From Shinisaurus crocodilurus (taxonomy: Eukaryota; Chordata; Lepidosauria; Squamata; Shinisauridae): a DNA stretch of 64,000 nt. Made by a program: the position numbers and the translations under genes. Shown one piece after another: positions 30,185 through 40,051 of this stretch. The stretch spans positions 496,001 to 560,000 of the forward strand of contig JAHFWL010000040.1 of NCBI GenBank assembly GCA_021292165.1. Reading direction: 5' to 3'. Position 1 is the first letter of the stretch. Every line of letters begins with the position of its first letter. The notes beneath the pieces were generated by a model. It was not told the DNA's origin. It searched no databases and saw only the letters and a program-made list of their open reading frames with translations.

Positions 30185-30223
30185 GGTTTTGCGATGGGCA
30201 GGATGCATCTTCTGAGCACTGTG
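30185..30223 (-). other. V5 recombination signal (23-spacer)
   Basis: Heptamer CACAGTG (30217-30223), 23-base spacer, nonamer CGCAAAACC (30185-30193). Confidence 0.9.
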
Positions 30224-30507
30224 AGCCACGGCACAGAAATACACAGCAGAATCCTCAAACCGGGCTGCATTCCTGGAGAGGGAGGTGGCTCGCTGCTCTG
30301 TGTTCAAGCTCATATTGAAATCGCCCTGAAGCTCCGTTTTAGTTGATCGCAATAAGGCCATCAATTGGATCTGGCCGCCGTGGATCTGCTTGTACCATTG
30401 CAAGCTATATTGAGTTCCTTGATAGGAGCAGTTGAGCTGGATGGCTTCTCCCTCCTTGACAGAAGCAAATCCATCCATCTGGGTTACTGTCTCTTGGCCT
30501 GAAATGC
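30224..30507 (-). CDS. TRAV: TCR alpha V5 exon
   Basis: Open 284-base V exon of the expanded family. It starts ISGQETVTQMDGFASVKEGE, with Cys26, Trp37 (SLQWYKQIHGGQ) and Cys91 (VYFCAVA) intact. It differs from V4 mostly in CDR1 (GTQYS), FR2/CDR2 (IQLMALLRS) and the codon after the second cysteine pair (AVA instead of AMA). The leader is at 30886-30940, with an intron of 378 bases. The splice acceptor CTCTTCCAG is shared with V4. A relic V lies immediately left of its signal. Confidence 0.92.
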
Positions 30508-30885
30508 CTGGAAGAGAATAAGAAAAACATGAAAGGTCCTGGTCAGTTTTCTCATCTTTCAGAATGAAATTGAAGGAAAAGCAGAGAGAAATTAACAAGG
30601 AAGGAAGAAGGCATGAGTGAGAGGAGCAGAAAACAGACAGACAAACTGACAAACTCATTATGTTTTGGCAATGGACACAATCTGATGCGCAAATCACTCG
30701 ATCTCAACAGCTCCAATCCTATCAGCTTATTGTCTTGAGGAACTGCTGTTGAACTCAGTGGGACCAACTTCCGAGTAAAGATGCATCAGACTGGGATGCT
30801 TTTCCCCACTGTCGTCAAGCGCACCTTACAGAGTCCTGGATTGGGACGATGCCAGGAAGGTCCAAATGCATTCACACGTCCCTAC

Positions 30886-30940
30886 CTGTGCAGAGGGCCA
30901 GCAGCAAAGCGGCAGTGATCCTTCTCACCAACGTCCCCAT
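30886..30940 (-). CDS. TRAV: V5 leader exon
   Basis: MGTLVRRITAALLLALCT, with donor G|GTAGGG in phase 1, 55 bases. Confidence 0.9.
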
Positions 30941-31007
30941 CTTTCCTTTCTGAGACAGCTGCAATAAACACATTTCAGTCAGTCTCAGAGGAGCTGCTCT
31001 GTGACAG

Positions 31008-31014
31008 AACCACA
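31008..31014 (-). promoter_or_regulatory. RUNX-like site upstream of V5
   Basis: The minus strand reads TGTGGTT, the RUNX core, about 70 bases upstream of the V5 ATG. The same position is kept in V9 (48266-48272) and altered to CGTGGTT in V6 to V8. RUNX sites are common in TCR V promoters; binding here is inferred. Confidence 0.4.
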
Positions 31015-31289
31015 AACTTGTGGGTGGTTTCTTTCATGTCCCCATCTTCCGAGGATCACAGGAGATGCCAGATTTTGCTCTGCCCCTGTAGTCAGAGAGG
31101 GGGCAATGTAGGTAAGGCAGGGCAGGGATTCTCACATTTGGCCCTAAGAACCTTTCCTTAAGTGAACAAAGCATCCAACCTCTCAAAACGTTGGTTTCTC
31201 CCTTGCTTTCTAGCTTTCCACAAGGCAGGGAGGTTTGTTTGTTTGTTTGTTTCCATTTAGGGCAAGGGTGCACAACATGTGGTGAATGC

Positions 31290-32800
31290 ATCTCTGCATG
31301 AAGGGGTGGTTCCTGATGCTGCAGTCCTTAAGGAGGCAGTCGTGTGACCACTACTGAAAAAAAAAATACTCTGGACCTTATCAAACTTGACAACTTCTAC
31401 TGCCCAGTTGCAAATACCCCTTTCTTAGGGAAGGTTCTTGAGATGGTCATAGTGGAGCAACCGCAGGCAGTCTTGGAGGATACTGATTATCTAGATCCAT
31501 TCCGGCCTGGGGCTCGACCTGGTTATGGGACCAAATCAGCATTGGTTGCCCGGATGGATAACCTTTATTGGGAGAGGGAGAGTGCAATCCTGTTAATTCA
31601 ACCTGATCGATCTCTCATCAGCTTTTGATACCATCGGCCATGGCATTGCCCTGGATTGATTCCATGGGTTGGGCATTGGAGACACTGTGTTACCGTTGTT
31701 CTGGTCTTATCTGTGCGGGGATTTCAGGGAGTAAGGCTGGGTGACTATTCCTCAGACCCTTGGCAATTGAGCTATGGGGTTCCAGAGGGCTCGATCCTCT
31801 CCCCAGTGTTGTTTAACATCTACATGAAGCCTCTGGGAGCAGTCATTAGGGGATTTGGAGTCAAGTGCCATCGGCACGCTGATGGCACACAGCTCTATTT
31901 CCCTGTGACAAGTGACAACTGAATCAGGAGAGGCTGTGCAAGTCCTGGATCAGTGCCTGGACTCAGGGATGGGCTGCATGAGGGCCAATAAACTAAGGCT
32001 GAATCCTGGCAAGACGGGAGCCCTGTGGGTGAGTGGTTCCCAAGCCTGGAAGATAGGCTCATTGCCAGTTCTGGATGGGGTTGCACTCCCTTTGAAAGAT
32101 CAGGTTCATAGTCTGGGGGTACTCCTAGATCCATAATTGTCGCTGGAGTCCCAAGTGACTGTGGTAGCTCGGAATGCCTTTTCCCATCTTGTATTGGTTC
32201 TCCAGCTATGGCCTCTCCTGGACAGGGATAGCTTGGCCATAGTGATACAGGCGCTAGTAACCTCAAGACTGGATTACTGCAATGCGCTCTATGTGGGGCT
32301 GCCTTTGAGACTGCTCCAGAATCTGCCCCTTTCCAGCATGCAGTTCCATTGCTGAGGGAACCGCACTGGCTGCCTATTCACTACCGGGCCAGGTTTAAGG
32401 TTCTGGTACTTGTGTACAAAGCCCTAAACAATTTGGCACCGGGATGGCTGAGAGAGGGACTTCTCCCTTACCAACCTGCCCGTTCATTGAGCTCATCAGA
32501 TGGTGTGCTCCTGGTGGTTCCACATGGACCTATGGCCCGATTGCAGTCCACCAGGAGAAGAGCCGTCAGAGTGGTGGTGACTCCACTTCGGTGGAACTCC
32601 CTGCCTCTGGAGGTCAGGCCAGCTCCGACACTCTGTTGCTTTCAGCACCTGCTGAAGATGTCTTTGTTTCGAGAGGTTTTCCTTGCTGACCAGCCACGGT
32701 TTTAATGTTTTCCCCACCCCCACCCCTGTTTTTAATGCATTGTTTTCATTCTTTTTATCTGTTTTATCTTTTTATTGTTCACCACTCTGGAATCTGTCTA
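31290..32800 (+). mobile_element. Degraded L2-type LINE, RT domain
   Basis: A plus-strand reverse-transcriptase relic broken by stops and frameshifts. Blocks in order are DPFRPGARPGYGTKSALVA, MRANKLRLNPGKTGALWVSG, QVHSLGVLLDP, SRLDYCNALYVGLPL, REPHWLPIHYRARFKVLVLV and WNSLPLEVRPAPT. It covers much of the palm and C-terminus. It is older than the copy at 22267-23199. Confidence 0.75.
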
Positions 32801-32803
32801 AGA

Positions 32804-32921
32804 CAGTGTTCTCCAACCTTGGGTCCCCAGATGTTTTTGGCCTACAACTCCCAGCATGCCCCAGCCAGCATAGCTGGCTGGGGCATGCTGGGAGTTGTAG
32901 GCCAAAAACATCTGGGGACCC
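32804..32921. mobile_element. Hairpin MITE, perfect 49-base arms
   Basis: The arms at 32821-32869 and 32873-32921 are exact reverse complements around a 3-base loop. The left outer terminus CAGTGTTCTCCAACCTT is present and the right one is lost. Same family as 4268-4377. Confidence 0.9.
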
Positions 32922-33103
32922 TGGAGCTAGATATGAGCAGTATACAAAAGCTGCAAATAAATAAATAATAGATTCTTCTGATACGATAACAATCTTGATG
33001 CACTCACGTGCACATCCCTATTTTCTGATTGGCCTGGCTGATGTTTATTTATAAGCCCTTCCAGGCGAGACATTAGATTAACCTTTACAGTCTTAACGTT
33101 GGT

Positions 33104-33166
33104 GTTGCCAAGAAGCAGCAGTTTGTTCCAGAGGGGTGTCCTTGAAGAAGCTCTCTTGGCCTCCAT
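33104..33166 (-). pseudogene. Orphan V leader (best-preserved copy)
   Basis: ATG at 33166 encodes MEAKRASSRTPLWNKLLLLG, a plausible signal peptide. No consensus GT donor follows where expected (AACGTTAAG is the nearest) and no matching V exon lies before V4. The upstream sequence carries V-promoter homology and the CTCF-like motif at 33314. Copies at about 37000-37055, 42580-42635 and 46480-46530 are more decayed. Confidence 0.5.
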
Positions 33167-33220
33167 GCTACTATGATGACTAGTATTTGTTTTTCAGTAG
33201 ATTCACTGAATATAAGATGC

Positions 33221-33224
<4 letters not shown>

Positions 33225-33267
<43 letters not shown>
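33225..33267. repeat. (GA)n microsatellite in the orphan promoter
   Basis: It occupies the same place as the (CA)/(CG) tracts at 37113-37151 and 46583-46615, a short version at 42688-42700, and the (GA) tract at 50313-50339. This is a variable tract at one homologous site. Confidence 0.9.
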
Positions 33268-33270
<3 letters not shown>

Positions 33271-33313
33271 CGGCTGCTCAAATTCTTGTCTTCCTCCAAG
33301 AAAGGAAGAGTCT

Positions 33314-33330
33314 CCAGTGCCCTCTAGTGG
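33314..33330 (-). promoter_or_regulatory. CTCF-like motif, unit of V6
   Basis: CCACTAGAGGGCACTGG on the minus strand, identical to the motif in the neighbouring units. Confidence 0.5.
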
Positions 33331-33779
33331 AAAAAGAGGGCATGACATCTATCCGTCTTTCCCAGCATGGTACACTCTTCATGTTTTGGGCTGTAAATCC
33401 CATCAGCCTCAGCCACTATGCCATTTGTCAGGGATGATGGGAGGTGTAGTACAAAACATCAGGAGGTCACCACGATGGGGAATGGCTGGTGTTGGTGAAA
33501 AGGATACCAGAACAAGGGCACGTTAAGTGGCAGCACCTTCTTTTCTTTCTTCTTACTGAAATGCAGCCACCTGGGGAAGGGGGAGGCCGTACTGCCTGTA
33601 TTTTCCCCCAGTGGAGGAAAAAATGCTTGGAGGGGGCAATTTTGTTTGGGAAAACAGCAGGAGGAGACAGAAACACAAACAAACACCTTCCTTCATTCCC
33701 ACTTAGAAATGGAAATTTTGGTCACTCCTCAGGGCTGGCCAAAAACATGCAGCTGCCTGAGGAAAAGTAGAAGAGGGCA

Positions 33780-34060
33780 CCCTCTCCCATTCCAGATACA
33801 AAAGCCAGCTGAACTGTTTCATTGAAGCTTTATTCCTTGAATATCTATGGGAGGACGCTATCCCATAGTCTTTAAGGGATAGCATTCTCCTCAACACCTG
33901 AGTGCTGGAATTGGCATAATAAACAGAGGCCATAACCTGGATCCAACTTCCCTTATTTTGCTTGTACCAATTCAAGATATCTGGATTTCTTCCATAGGGG
34001 TGATTGAGCTGGATGGCATCTCCCTCCTGGGCAGAAACAAATCAGCCCATCTGGGTTCAG
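33780..34060 (-). pseudogene. Relic V exon left of V6
   Basis: FR1 is visible in shifted frames (LFLPRREM / QLNHPYG). FR2 reads DILNWYKQNKGSWIQVMASV, then YYANSSTQVL. There is no second cysteine or heptamer. Its 5' end joins the V6 flank 'ctctgggaccctcctgaa' without an acceptor. Confidence 0.7.
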
Positions 34061-34122
34061 GAGGGTCCCAGAGCCCACAAGAACCCAGAGCTGAGTGTGT
34101 TCGACTTGCAGGCTCCGTCCCA

Positions 34123-34161
34123 GGTTTTGCGATGGGCAGGATGCATCTTCTGAGCACTGTG
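34123..34161 (-). other. V6 recombination signal (23-spacer)
   Basis: Heptamer CACAGTG (34155-34161), 23-base spacer, nonamer CGCAAAACC (34123-34131). Confidence 0.9.
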
Positions 34162-34448
34162 AGCCATGGCACAGAAATACACAGCAGAATCCTCAAACCG
34201 TGCAGCAGCATTCCTGGAGAGGGAGGTGGCTCGCTGCTCTGTGTTCAAGCTCATATTGAAATCGCCCTGAAGCTCCGTTTTAGTTGAATACAGCATGGCT
34301 ATTGAGAGGATCTGGCCGCCTTGGATCTGCTTGTACCATTGCACGCTAATCGGAGTTCCTTGATAGGAGCAGTTGAGCTGGATGGCTTCTCCCTCCTTGG
34401 CAGAAACAAATCGGTCCGTCTGGGTGACCTTTTCTTGGCCTGAAGCAC
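34162..34448 (-). CDS. TRAV: TCR alpha V6 exon
   Basis: Open 287-base V exon: two bases plus 95 codons, one codon longer than its paralogues. The extra alanine in FR3 (SRNAAARFED against SRNAARFED) comes from an in-frame GCA gain near 34203. Cys26, Trp37 (SVQWYKQIQGGQ) and the second Cys at residue 92 are present. Apart from this codon it is almost the same protein as V8 and V9. The leader is at 34825-34879, with an intron of 376 bases. It should be rearrangement-competent. Whether the extra residue is tolerated in the E/F loop is unknown. Confidence 0.92.
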
Positions 34449-34746
34449 CTGGAAGAGAATAAGAGCAACATGAAAGGTCCCGGTCAGTTTTCTCATCCTT
34501 CAAAAATAAATCGAAGGAAAAGCAGAGAGAAAATAACAAGGAAGAAAAAAGACAGGAGCGAGAGGAGTAGAAGACCGGCAGGCAGGCAGTCTGTTTATGT
34601 TTTGACAATGGACACAGTCTGATGAACCATTAAGACAACCTCAGCAGCTGCAATCCTATGCTTACTGACTTGAGGAACTCCTGTTGAACTCAGTGGGACT
34701 AACTAACTTCCGAGTAAACTTGCTTCAGATTGAGATGCTTTTTCCC

Positions 34747-34756
34747 AGTGACGTCA
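34747..34756 (+). promoter_or_regulatory. CRE-type decamer in V6 leader intron
   Basis: AGTGACGTCA contains the full palindromic CRE TGACGTCA and fits the decamer AGTGAYRTCA known from mammalian TCR V-beta promoters. It lies 69 bases inside the intron rather than upstream of the gene. Confidence 0.45.
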
Positions 34757-34824
34757 AGCTCACCTTACAGAGTCCTGGATTGGGACGATGCCAGGAAGGT
34801 CCAAATGCATTCACACGTCCCTAC

Positions 34825-34879
34825 CTGTGCAGAGGGCCAGCAGCAAAGTGGCAGTGATCCTTCTCGCAAGGGTCCCCAT
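34825..34879 (-). CDS. TRAV: V6 leader exon
   Basis: Encodes a leader of the MGTLARRITATLLLALCT type, with donor G|GTAGGG in phase 1. 'ttctcgcaag' in plus text changes the third codon region relative to V4 but keeps the frame. Confidence 0.88.
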
Positions 34880-35285
34880 CTTTCGTTTCTGAGACAACTG
34901 AGATGAACGCATTTCAGTCAGTCTCTGGCAGAGCCGAGCTGTGACAGAACCACGAACTTGTGGGTGGTTTCATGTCCCCATCATCCGAGGATCAAAGGAG
35001 TTGTCAGATTTTGCTCAGTCTGTGTCGTCAGAGGGGGGCCATGTAGATAAGGCAGGGCTTCTCTCATTTAGGTAGGGCTTCTCTACATGAGTCATTTATT
35101 GTGCTCTCGTGATTCTTCACTCATGTTAGCTTGCAGGTACTTTTCCTCGCCCATTCTTTGCAACCATTTCCACACTTCTTTTTTTTTTTTTTTTAGATCG
35201 AGGAAGGTGTGGTATCATTATTAACTGGGAATGGCAGAATGAACCATAATGAGTCCCTTGTGTATTTGCGCAATTCTGCTATACG

Positions 35286-35302
35286 GCGGCGCCACCTTGT
35301 GG
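35286..35302 (-). promoter_or_regulatory. Second CTCF-like motif, V6 upstream flank
   Basis: The minus strand reads CCACAAGGTGGCGCCGC, close to the CTCF core, in V orientation and about 410 bases upstream of the V6 ATG. Copies are at 39145-39161 and 44692-44708, and a diverged one is at 52662-52678. Confidence 0.5.
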
Positions 35303-36198
35303 TTGTGCAATGGAACATATAGAAAGGCAGAGTAAGAAAAAGCCTCCAGAAAAAGATTGCGTGTAAAGGAGTCGATCTTAATCCCACAAAGAATCCTGAA
35401 GCAGAAGCCTTGGTAAAGTGGCCGGTTAAAAACTTCATGCAGAGAAGCCCTTAGTCCTAACAAGCTTCCCCAAAGTCAACAAAACATCCAGCCTCTCCAA
35501 ACATTTCTCCCTTACTTGCTAGCTTTCCACAAGGCAGGGAGTTTGGTCATTTGTGTGTGTGGGGGGGTGTTCCCATTTAGGGTAGGGGTGGATGATTTGT
35601 GGCCCTCTAGATGGTTTGCCTACAACTCCCAACATAGCCAATGGTGAGGGAAGATGGGAGTTGTAAGCCAAAATATATGGAGGGCCACAACTTGCTGACT
35701 CCTGAATTGGGGCATTATTCAGACATGCAATTTCCATCTGCATTTTGAAGAGTAGGGCAAGACGAGTTGTTCTTTTTCCTCTGTTCACCCTAAAGAAAAG
35801 GGCACTCACTCGCTGGATCTTTCGTTCTTTCTTTTTTTTTCTTTTTTCCTGTTGAGCATATCCTTCCCTTTCCGTGGGTCTCAGGCAAGGTTGCTCCTGT
35901 ATTTAGATGCTAACACTGAAAAGGAAAGAAAGCTACAGAGAATGGGATGTTGGAGAGTTAGGATCCCACTTCTGGCACAAATTTACTGGCCTGCCTTGGC
36001 AAATCTGTTAGCCCCCAGGGCTGGTTCCTAGGGGACGTTTTGTACTCACTGTAGACAAAATACACAATTGAGCCCGCCTCAAATGCGAACTGCACCTGCA
36101 TTTATTGCTATCACCATTCCACCTTAAAACACACAGACTTGGCTTTTCACTCGTGTGTTTTAAGGAAGAATGAGGACAATAATACATGCAGGTGCAGG

Positions 36199-36397
36199 CA
36201 GGGGAGGCGATTTCGGTGGGGCTCCTTATCCATTGCAGGTTTTATTTGGAGCCTTATAAGAGCTATCCATGGTGGCGAACCTATCATGGGGATGGGGTTC
36301 AGCACCATGGATAGCTCCTATGAAGCTCCAAATATAACCTGCAAAACCCGTAATTGAAAAGGAGTCCCGCCAAAATAGAAGTCGCCAGCCTCCCCCG
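36199..36397. mobile_element. Foldback MITE with 8-base duplication
   Basis: CAGGGGAGGCG...CGCCAGCCTCCCCCG, with flanking GGTGCAGG (36191-36198) and GGTGCGGG (36398-36405), 7 of 8 matching. The same insertion is present in the units of V7 and V8, so it predates those duplications. Confidence 0.75.
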
Positions 36398-37199
36398 GGT
36401 GCGGGTTCATGCTTGGCCTGCCACTCGCATGTTTTGTGCATCGTCTCATAGGGACTGACACTCAGTGACATTTGGGTGCTGCTGGCTCTTGTTGTGGTCC
36501 TAGCGACCGAGAGAGCAGGCTCTCAAGCTTTCATGCAATCATTCCTTCTATTTCCAGTGTTCAGGTGTGAGTGTCGTTGCTCAACAGCAGTGAAATGATG
36601 GCTGATTGTGTGTGTGTGTGGGGGGTGAACCAGGTGGGATGGGGAATTGAATGGAGGAGGGCACTGACGAGGAACATTCCATCCACACTGCAAGATTTTG
36701 TTACAGGTCCCGCTTGTGGGCCTCTCATCCTAAAATCATAATTCCTTCTAACTGCATTCAATGGGATTTGCTCCCAATGTAGTTGTGCGCACAGGATAGC
36801 TGCCTTACCCAACCTGAAATGGCTAATGCCTGCCTTGGGAACTTGGCACTCAACTGCGCACATATTTCTTTTCTTCTGATAGGATCATATTCTTGATTCG
36901 ATCGCATCCCTATTAAAATTGACCTGGCTGAGCTATACAAGCCTTTCCAGGTGAGACATTAAATGAACCTTAATATCGTTAACGTTGGTGTAGCGAAGAA
37001 GCTGGAGTCATTCCACAGCAGTGTCTTTGAAGAAGCTTTCTTGGCCTCCATGTTGCTGTGATGACTAGTATTTGTTTTTCAGTAGATTAACTGAATATAA
37101 GATACAGTATAGGCACGCACACACGCGCGCGCGCGCACACACACACACACAGACCTCAGCGGCTCAATTTCTTGTCTTCCTCCGAGAAAGGAAGAGTCT

Positions 37200-37216
37200 C
37201 CAGTGCCCTCTAGTGG
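37200..37216 (-). promoter_or_regulatory. CTCF-like motif, unit of V7
   Basis: CCACTAGAGGGCACTGG on the minus strand. Confidence 0.5.
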
Positions 37217-37659
37217 AAAAAGAGGGCATGACATCTATCCGTCTTTCCCAGCATGGTACCCTCCACATGTTTTGAGCTACAAATCCCATCAGACTCAGCC
37301 AGCATGCCATTTGCCAGGGATGATGGGAGTTGTAGTACAAAACATTGGGAGGACACCACGATGGGGAAAGGCTGGTGCTGGTGAAAAGGATACCAGAACA
37401 CGTGCACGTTAAGTGGCAGCACCTTCTTTTCTTTCTTCTTACTGAAATGCAGCCAACGGGGGAAGCGGGAAGCTGTACTGCCTGTATTTTTCCCCCCAAT
37501 GGAGAAAAAAAAAATGCTTGGAGGGGGCAATTTGGTTTGGGAAAACAGCAGGAGGAGACAGAACACAAACAAACACCTTCCTTCACTCCCACTTAGAAAT
37601 GGATATTATTGGCTGGCCCAAAACATGCAGCTGCCTGAGGAGAAGGAGAAGATGGATGC

Positions 37660-37920
37660 CCCCTCCCTTTCCATGTAGAAAAGCTGACTGGACAGTTTCA
37701 GCACAACCTTTCTTCAACACGGACAATGGGAGAGCATTCTCCTCCGCACCTTCCTGTGGGACTTGGAATAATGAACCAAGAGTCCATAACCTGGATCCAA
37801 CTGCTCTGATTTTGCTTGTGCCAATACAAGATCTCTGGATTTCATTCATAGGAGTGATTGAGCTGGATGGCGTCTCCTCCTGTGGCAGAAACAAATCAGT
37901 CCATCTGGGTTCAGGAGGGT
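37660..37920 (-). pseudogene. Relic V exon left of V7
   Basis: FR1 text TDLF, then in shifted frames QLNHSYE and LYWHKQNQSSWIQVMDS. Both conserved-cysteine contexts and the recombination heptamer are lost. Near-identical to the relics beside V8 and V9. Confidence 0.65.
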
Positions 37921-37976
37921 CCCAGAGCCCACAAGAACCCGGAGCTGAGTGTGTTCGACTTGCAGGCTCCGTCCCA

Positions 37977-38015
37977 GGTTTTGCGATGGGCAGGATGCAT
38001 CTTCTTTGCACTGTG
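37977..38015 (-). other. V7 recombination signal (23-spacer)
   Basis: Heptamer CACAGTG (38009-38015), 23-base spacer, nonamer CGCAAAACC (37977-37985). Confidence 0.9.
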
Positions 38016-38299
38016 AGCCATGGCACAGAAATACACTGCAGAATCCTCAAACCGGGCTGCATTCCTGGAGAGGGAGGTGGTTCTCTGCTCTGTGTTCAGG
38101 CTCACGTTGAAATCGCCCTGAAGCTCCGTTTTAGTTGAAAACAGCATGGCTATTGAGAGGATCTGGCCGCCTTGGATCTGCTTGTACCATTGCAAGTTAT
38201 CTGGAGTTCCTTCATAGGAGCAGTTGAGCTGGATGGCTTCTCCCTCCTTGGCAGAAGCAAATCGCTCCCTCTGGGTGACCTTTTCCTGGCCTGAAGCAC
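38016..38299 (-). CDS. TRAV: TCR alpha V7 exon
   Basis: Open 284-base V exon starting ASGQEKVTQRERFASAKEGE. Cys26 (NCSYEGTPDNLQW), Trp37 and Cys91 (VYFCAMA) are intact. It differs from V6, V8 and V9 in FR1 (RERFA), CDR1 (EGTPDN) and FR3 (FNVSLNTEQRTT), so it is the most distinct member of the 34-48 kb cluster. Differences cluster around CDR1 while flanks stay similar, which could mean selection or conversion. The leader is at 38684-38738, with an intron of 384 bases. Confidence 0.92.
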
Positions 38300-38605
38300 C
38301 TGGAAGAGGATAAGAGCAACATGAAAGGTCCCGGTCAGTTTTCTCATCCTTCAAAAGTAAATTGAAGGAAAATCAGAGAGAAAATAAGAAGGAAGAAAAA
38401 AGACAGGAGCAAGAGGAGTAGAAGACCGGCAGGCAGGCAGGCAGCCTGTTTATGTTTTGACAATGGACACAGTCAGTCTGATGAACCATTAAGACAACCT
38501 CAGCAGCTGCAATCCTATGCTTACTGACTTGAGGAACTCCTGTCGAACTCAGTGGGACTAACTAACTTCCGAGTAAACTTGCTTCAGATTGAGATGCTTT
38601 TTCCC

Positions 38606-38615
38606 AGTGACGTCA
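38606..38615 (+). promoter_or_regulatory. CRE-type decamer in V7 leader intron
   Basis: AGTGACGTCA, same place as in V6. Confidence 0.45.
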
Positions 38616-38683
38616 AGCGCACCTTACAGAGTCCTGGATTGGGACAATGCCAGGAAGGTCCAAATGCATTCACACGTCCCTAC

Positions 38684-38738
38684 CTGTGCAGAGGGCCAGC
38701 AGCAAAGTGGCAGTGATCCTTCTCGCCAGGGTCCCCAT
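38684..38738 (-). CDS. TRAV: V7 leader exon
   Basis: MGTLARRITATLLLALCT, donor G|GTAGGG, 55 bases. Confidence 0.9.
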
Positions 38739-39144
38739 CTTTCGTTTCTGAGGCAGCTGAGATGAACGCATTTCAGTCAGTCTCAGAGGAGCTGCTCTGT
38801 GACAGAACCACGAACTTGTGGGTGGTTTCATGTCCCCATCATCCGAGGATCAAAGGAGTTGTCAGATTTTGCTCAGTCTGTGTCGTCAGAGGGGGGCAAT
38901 GTAGATAAGGCAGGGCTTCTCTCATTTAGGTAGGGCTCCTCTACATGAGTCATTTATTGTGCTCTCGTGATTCTTCACTCATGTTAGCTTGCAGGTACTT
39001 TTCCTCGCCCATTCTTTGCAACCATTTCCACACTTCTTTTTTTTTTTTTTTAGATCGAGGAAGGTGTGGTATCATTATTAACTGGGAATGGCAGAATGAA
39101 CCGTAATGAGTAACCCTTGTGTATTTGCGCAATTCTGCTATACG

Positions 39145-39161
39145 GCGGCGCCACCTTGTGG
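39145..39161 (-). promoter_or_regulatory. Second CTCF-like motif, V7 upstream flank
   Basis: CCACAAGGTGGCGCCGC on the minus strand, about 410 bases upstream of the V7 ATG. Confidence 0.5.
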
Positions 39162-40051
39162 TCGTGCAATGGAACATATAGAAAGGCAGAGTAAGAAAAA
39201 GCCTCCAGAAAAAGATTGCGTGTAAAGGAGCCGATCTTAATCCCACAAAGAATCCTGAAGCAGAAGCCTTGGTAAAGTGGCCGGTTAAAAACTTCATGCA
39301 GAGAAGCCCTTAGTCCTAACAAGCTTTCCCAAAGTCAACAAAACATCCAGCCTCTCCAAACATTTCTCCCTTACTTGCTAACTTTCCACAAGGCAGGGAG
39401 TTTGGTCATTTGTGTGTGTGGGGTGTGTGTGTTCCCATTTAGGGGTGGATGATATGTGGCCCTCTGGTTTGCCTACAACTCCCAACATAGCCAATGGTGA
39501 GGGAAGATGGGAGTTGTAAGCCAAAATATATGGAGGGCCACAACTTGCTGACTCCTGAATTGGGGCATTATTCAGACATGCAATTTCCATCTGCATTTTG
39601 AAGAGTAGGGCAAGACGAGTTGTTCTTTTTCCTCTGTTCACCCTAAAGAAAAGGGCACTCACTCGCTGGATCTTTCGTTCTTTCTTTTTTTTTCTTTTTT
39701 CCTGTTGAGCATATCCTTCCCTTTCCGTGGGTCTCAGGCAAGGTTGCTCCTGTATTTAGATGCTAACACTGAAAAGGAAAGAAAGCTACAGAGAATGGGA
39801 TGTTGGAGAGTTAGGATCCCACTTCTGGCACAAATTTACTGGCCTGCCTTGGCAAATCTCTTAGCCCCCAGGGCTGGTTCCTAGGGGACGTTTTGTACTC
39901 ACTGTAGACAAAATACACAATTGAGCCCGCCTCAAATGCGAACTGCACCTGCATTTATTGCTATCGCCATTCCACCTCAAAACACACAGACTTGGCTTTT
40001 CACTCGTGTGTTTTAAGGAAGAATGAGGACAATAATACATGCAGGTGCAGG

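Larger units (their letters stand above)
28260..32976. repeat. Tandem V unit (contains V5)
   Basis: The unit starts at the shared marker 'atcatattcttgatt'. In order it holds an orphan leader/promoter remnant, a solo LTR, a relic V, V5 and an L2 insertion replacing the usual upstream flank. The same order, minus the insertions, recurs in the next four units. Confidence 0.75.
32977..36880. repeat. Tandem V unit (contains V6)
   Basis: About 3.9 kb: orphan leader/promoter with CTCF-like motif, relic V, V6, upstream flank with a second CTCF-like motif, foldback MITE. It is very similar to the next three units. Confidence 0.8.

Noticed and set aside
31344..32705. Candidate protein-coding gene with RT-like frames
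   Set aside because: Stops and frameshifts separate the blocks. The order matches an L2-type LINE relic.
35193..35438. Repeated minus-strand frame (MKFLTGHFTKASASGF...) also at 38950 and 44527
   Set aside because: It recurs because the whole unit is duplicated, and it changes length by frameshift between copies. No domain is recognised, and the diverged copy near 52700 does not keep the frame.
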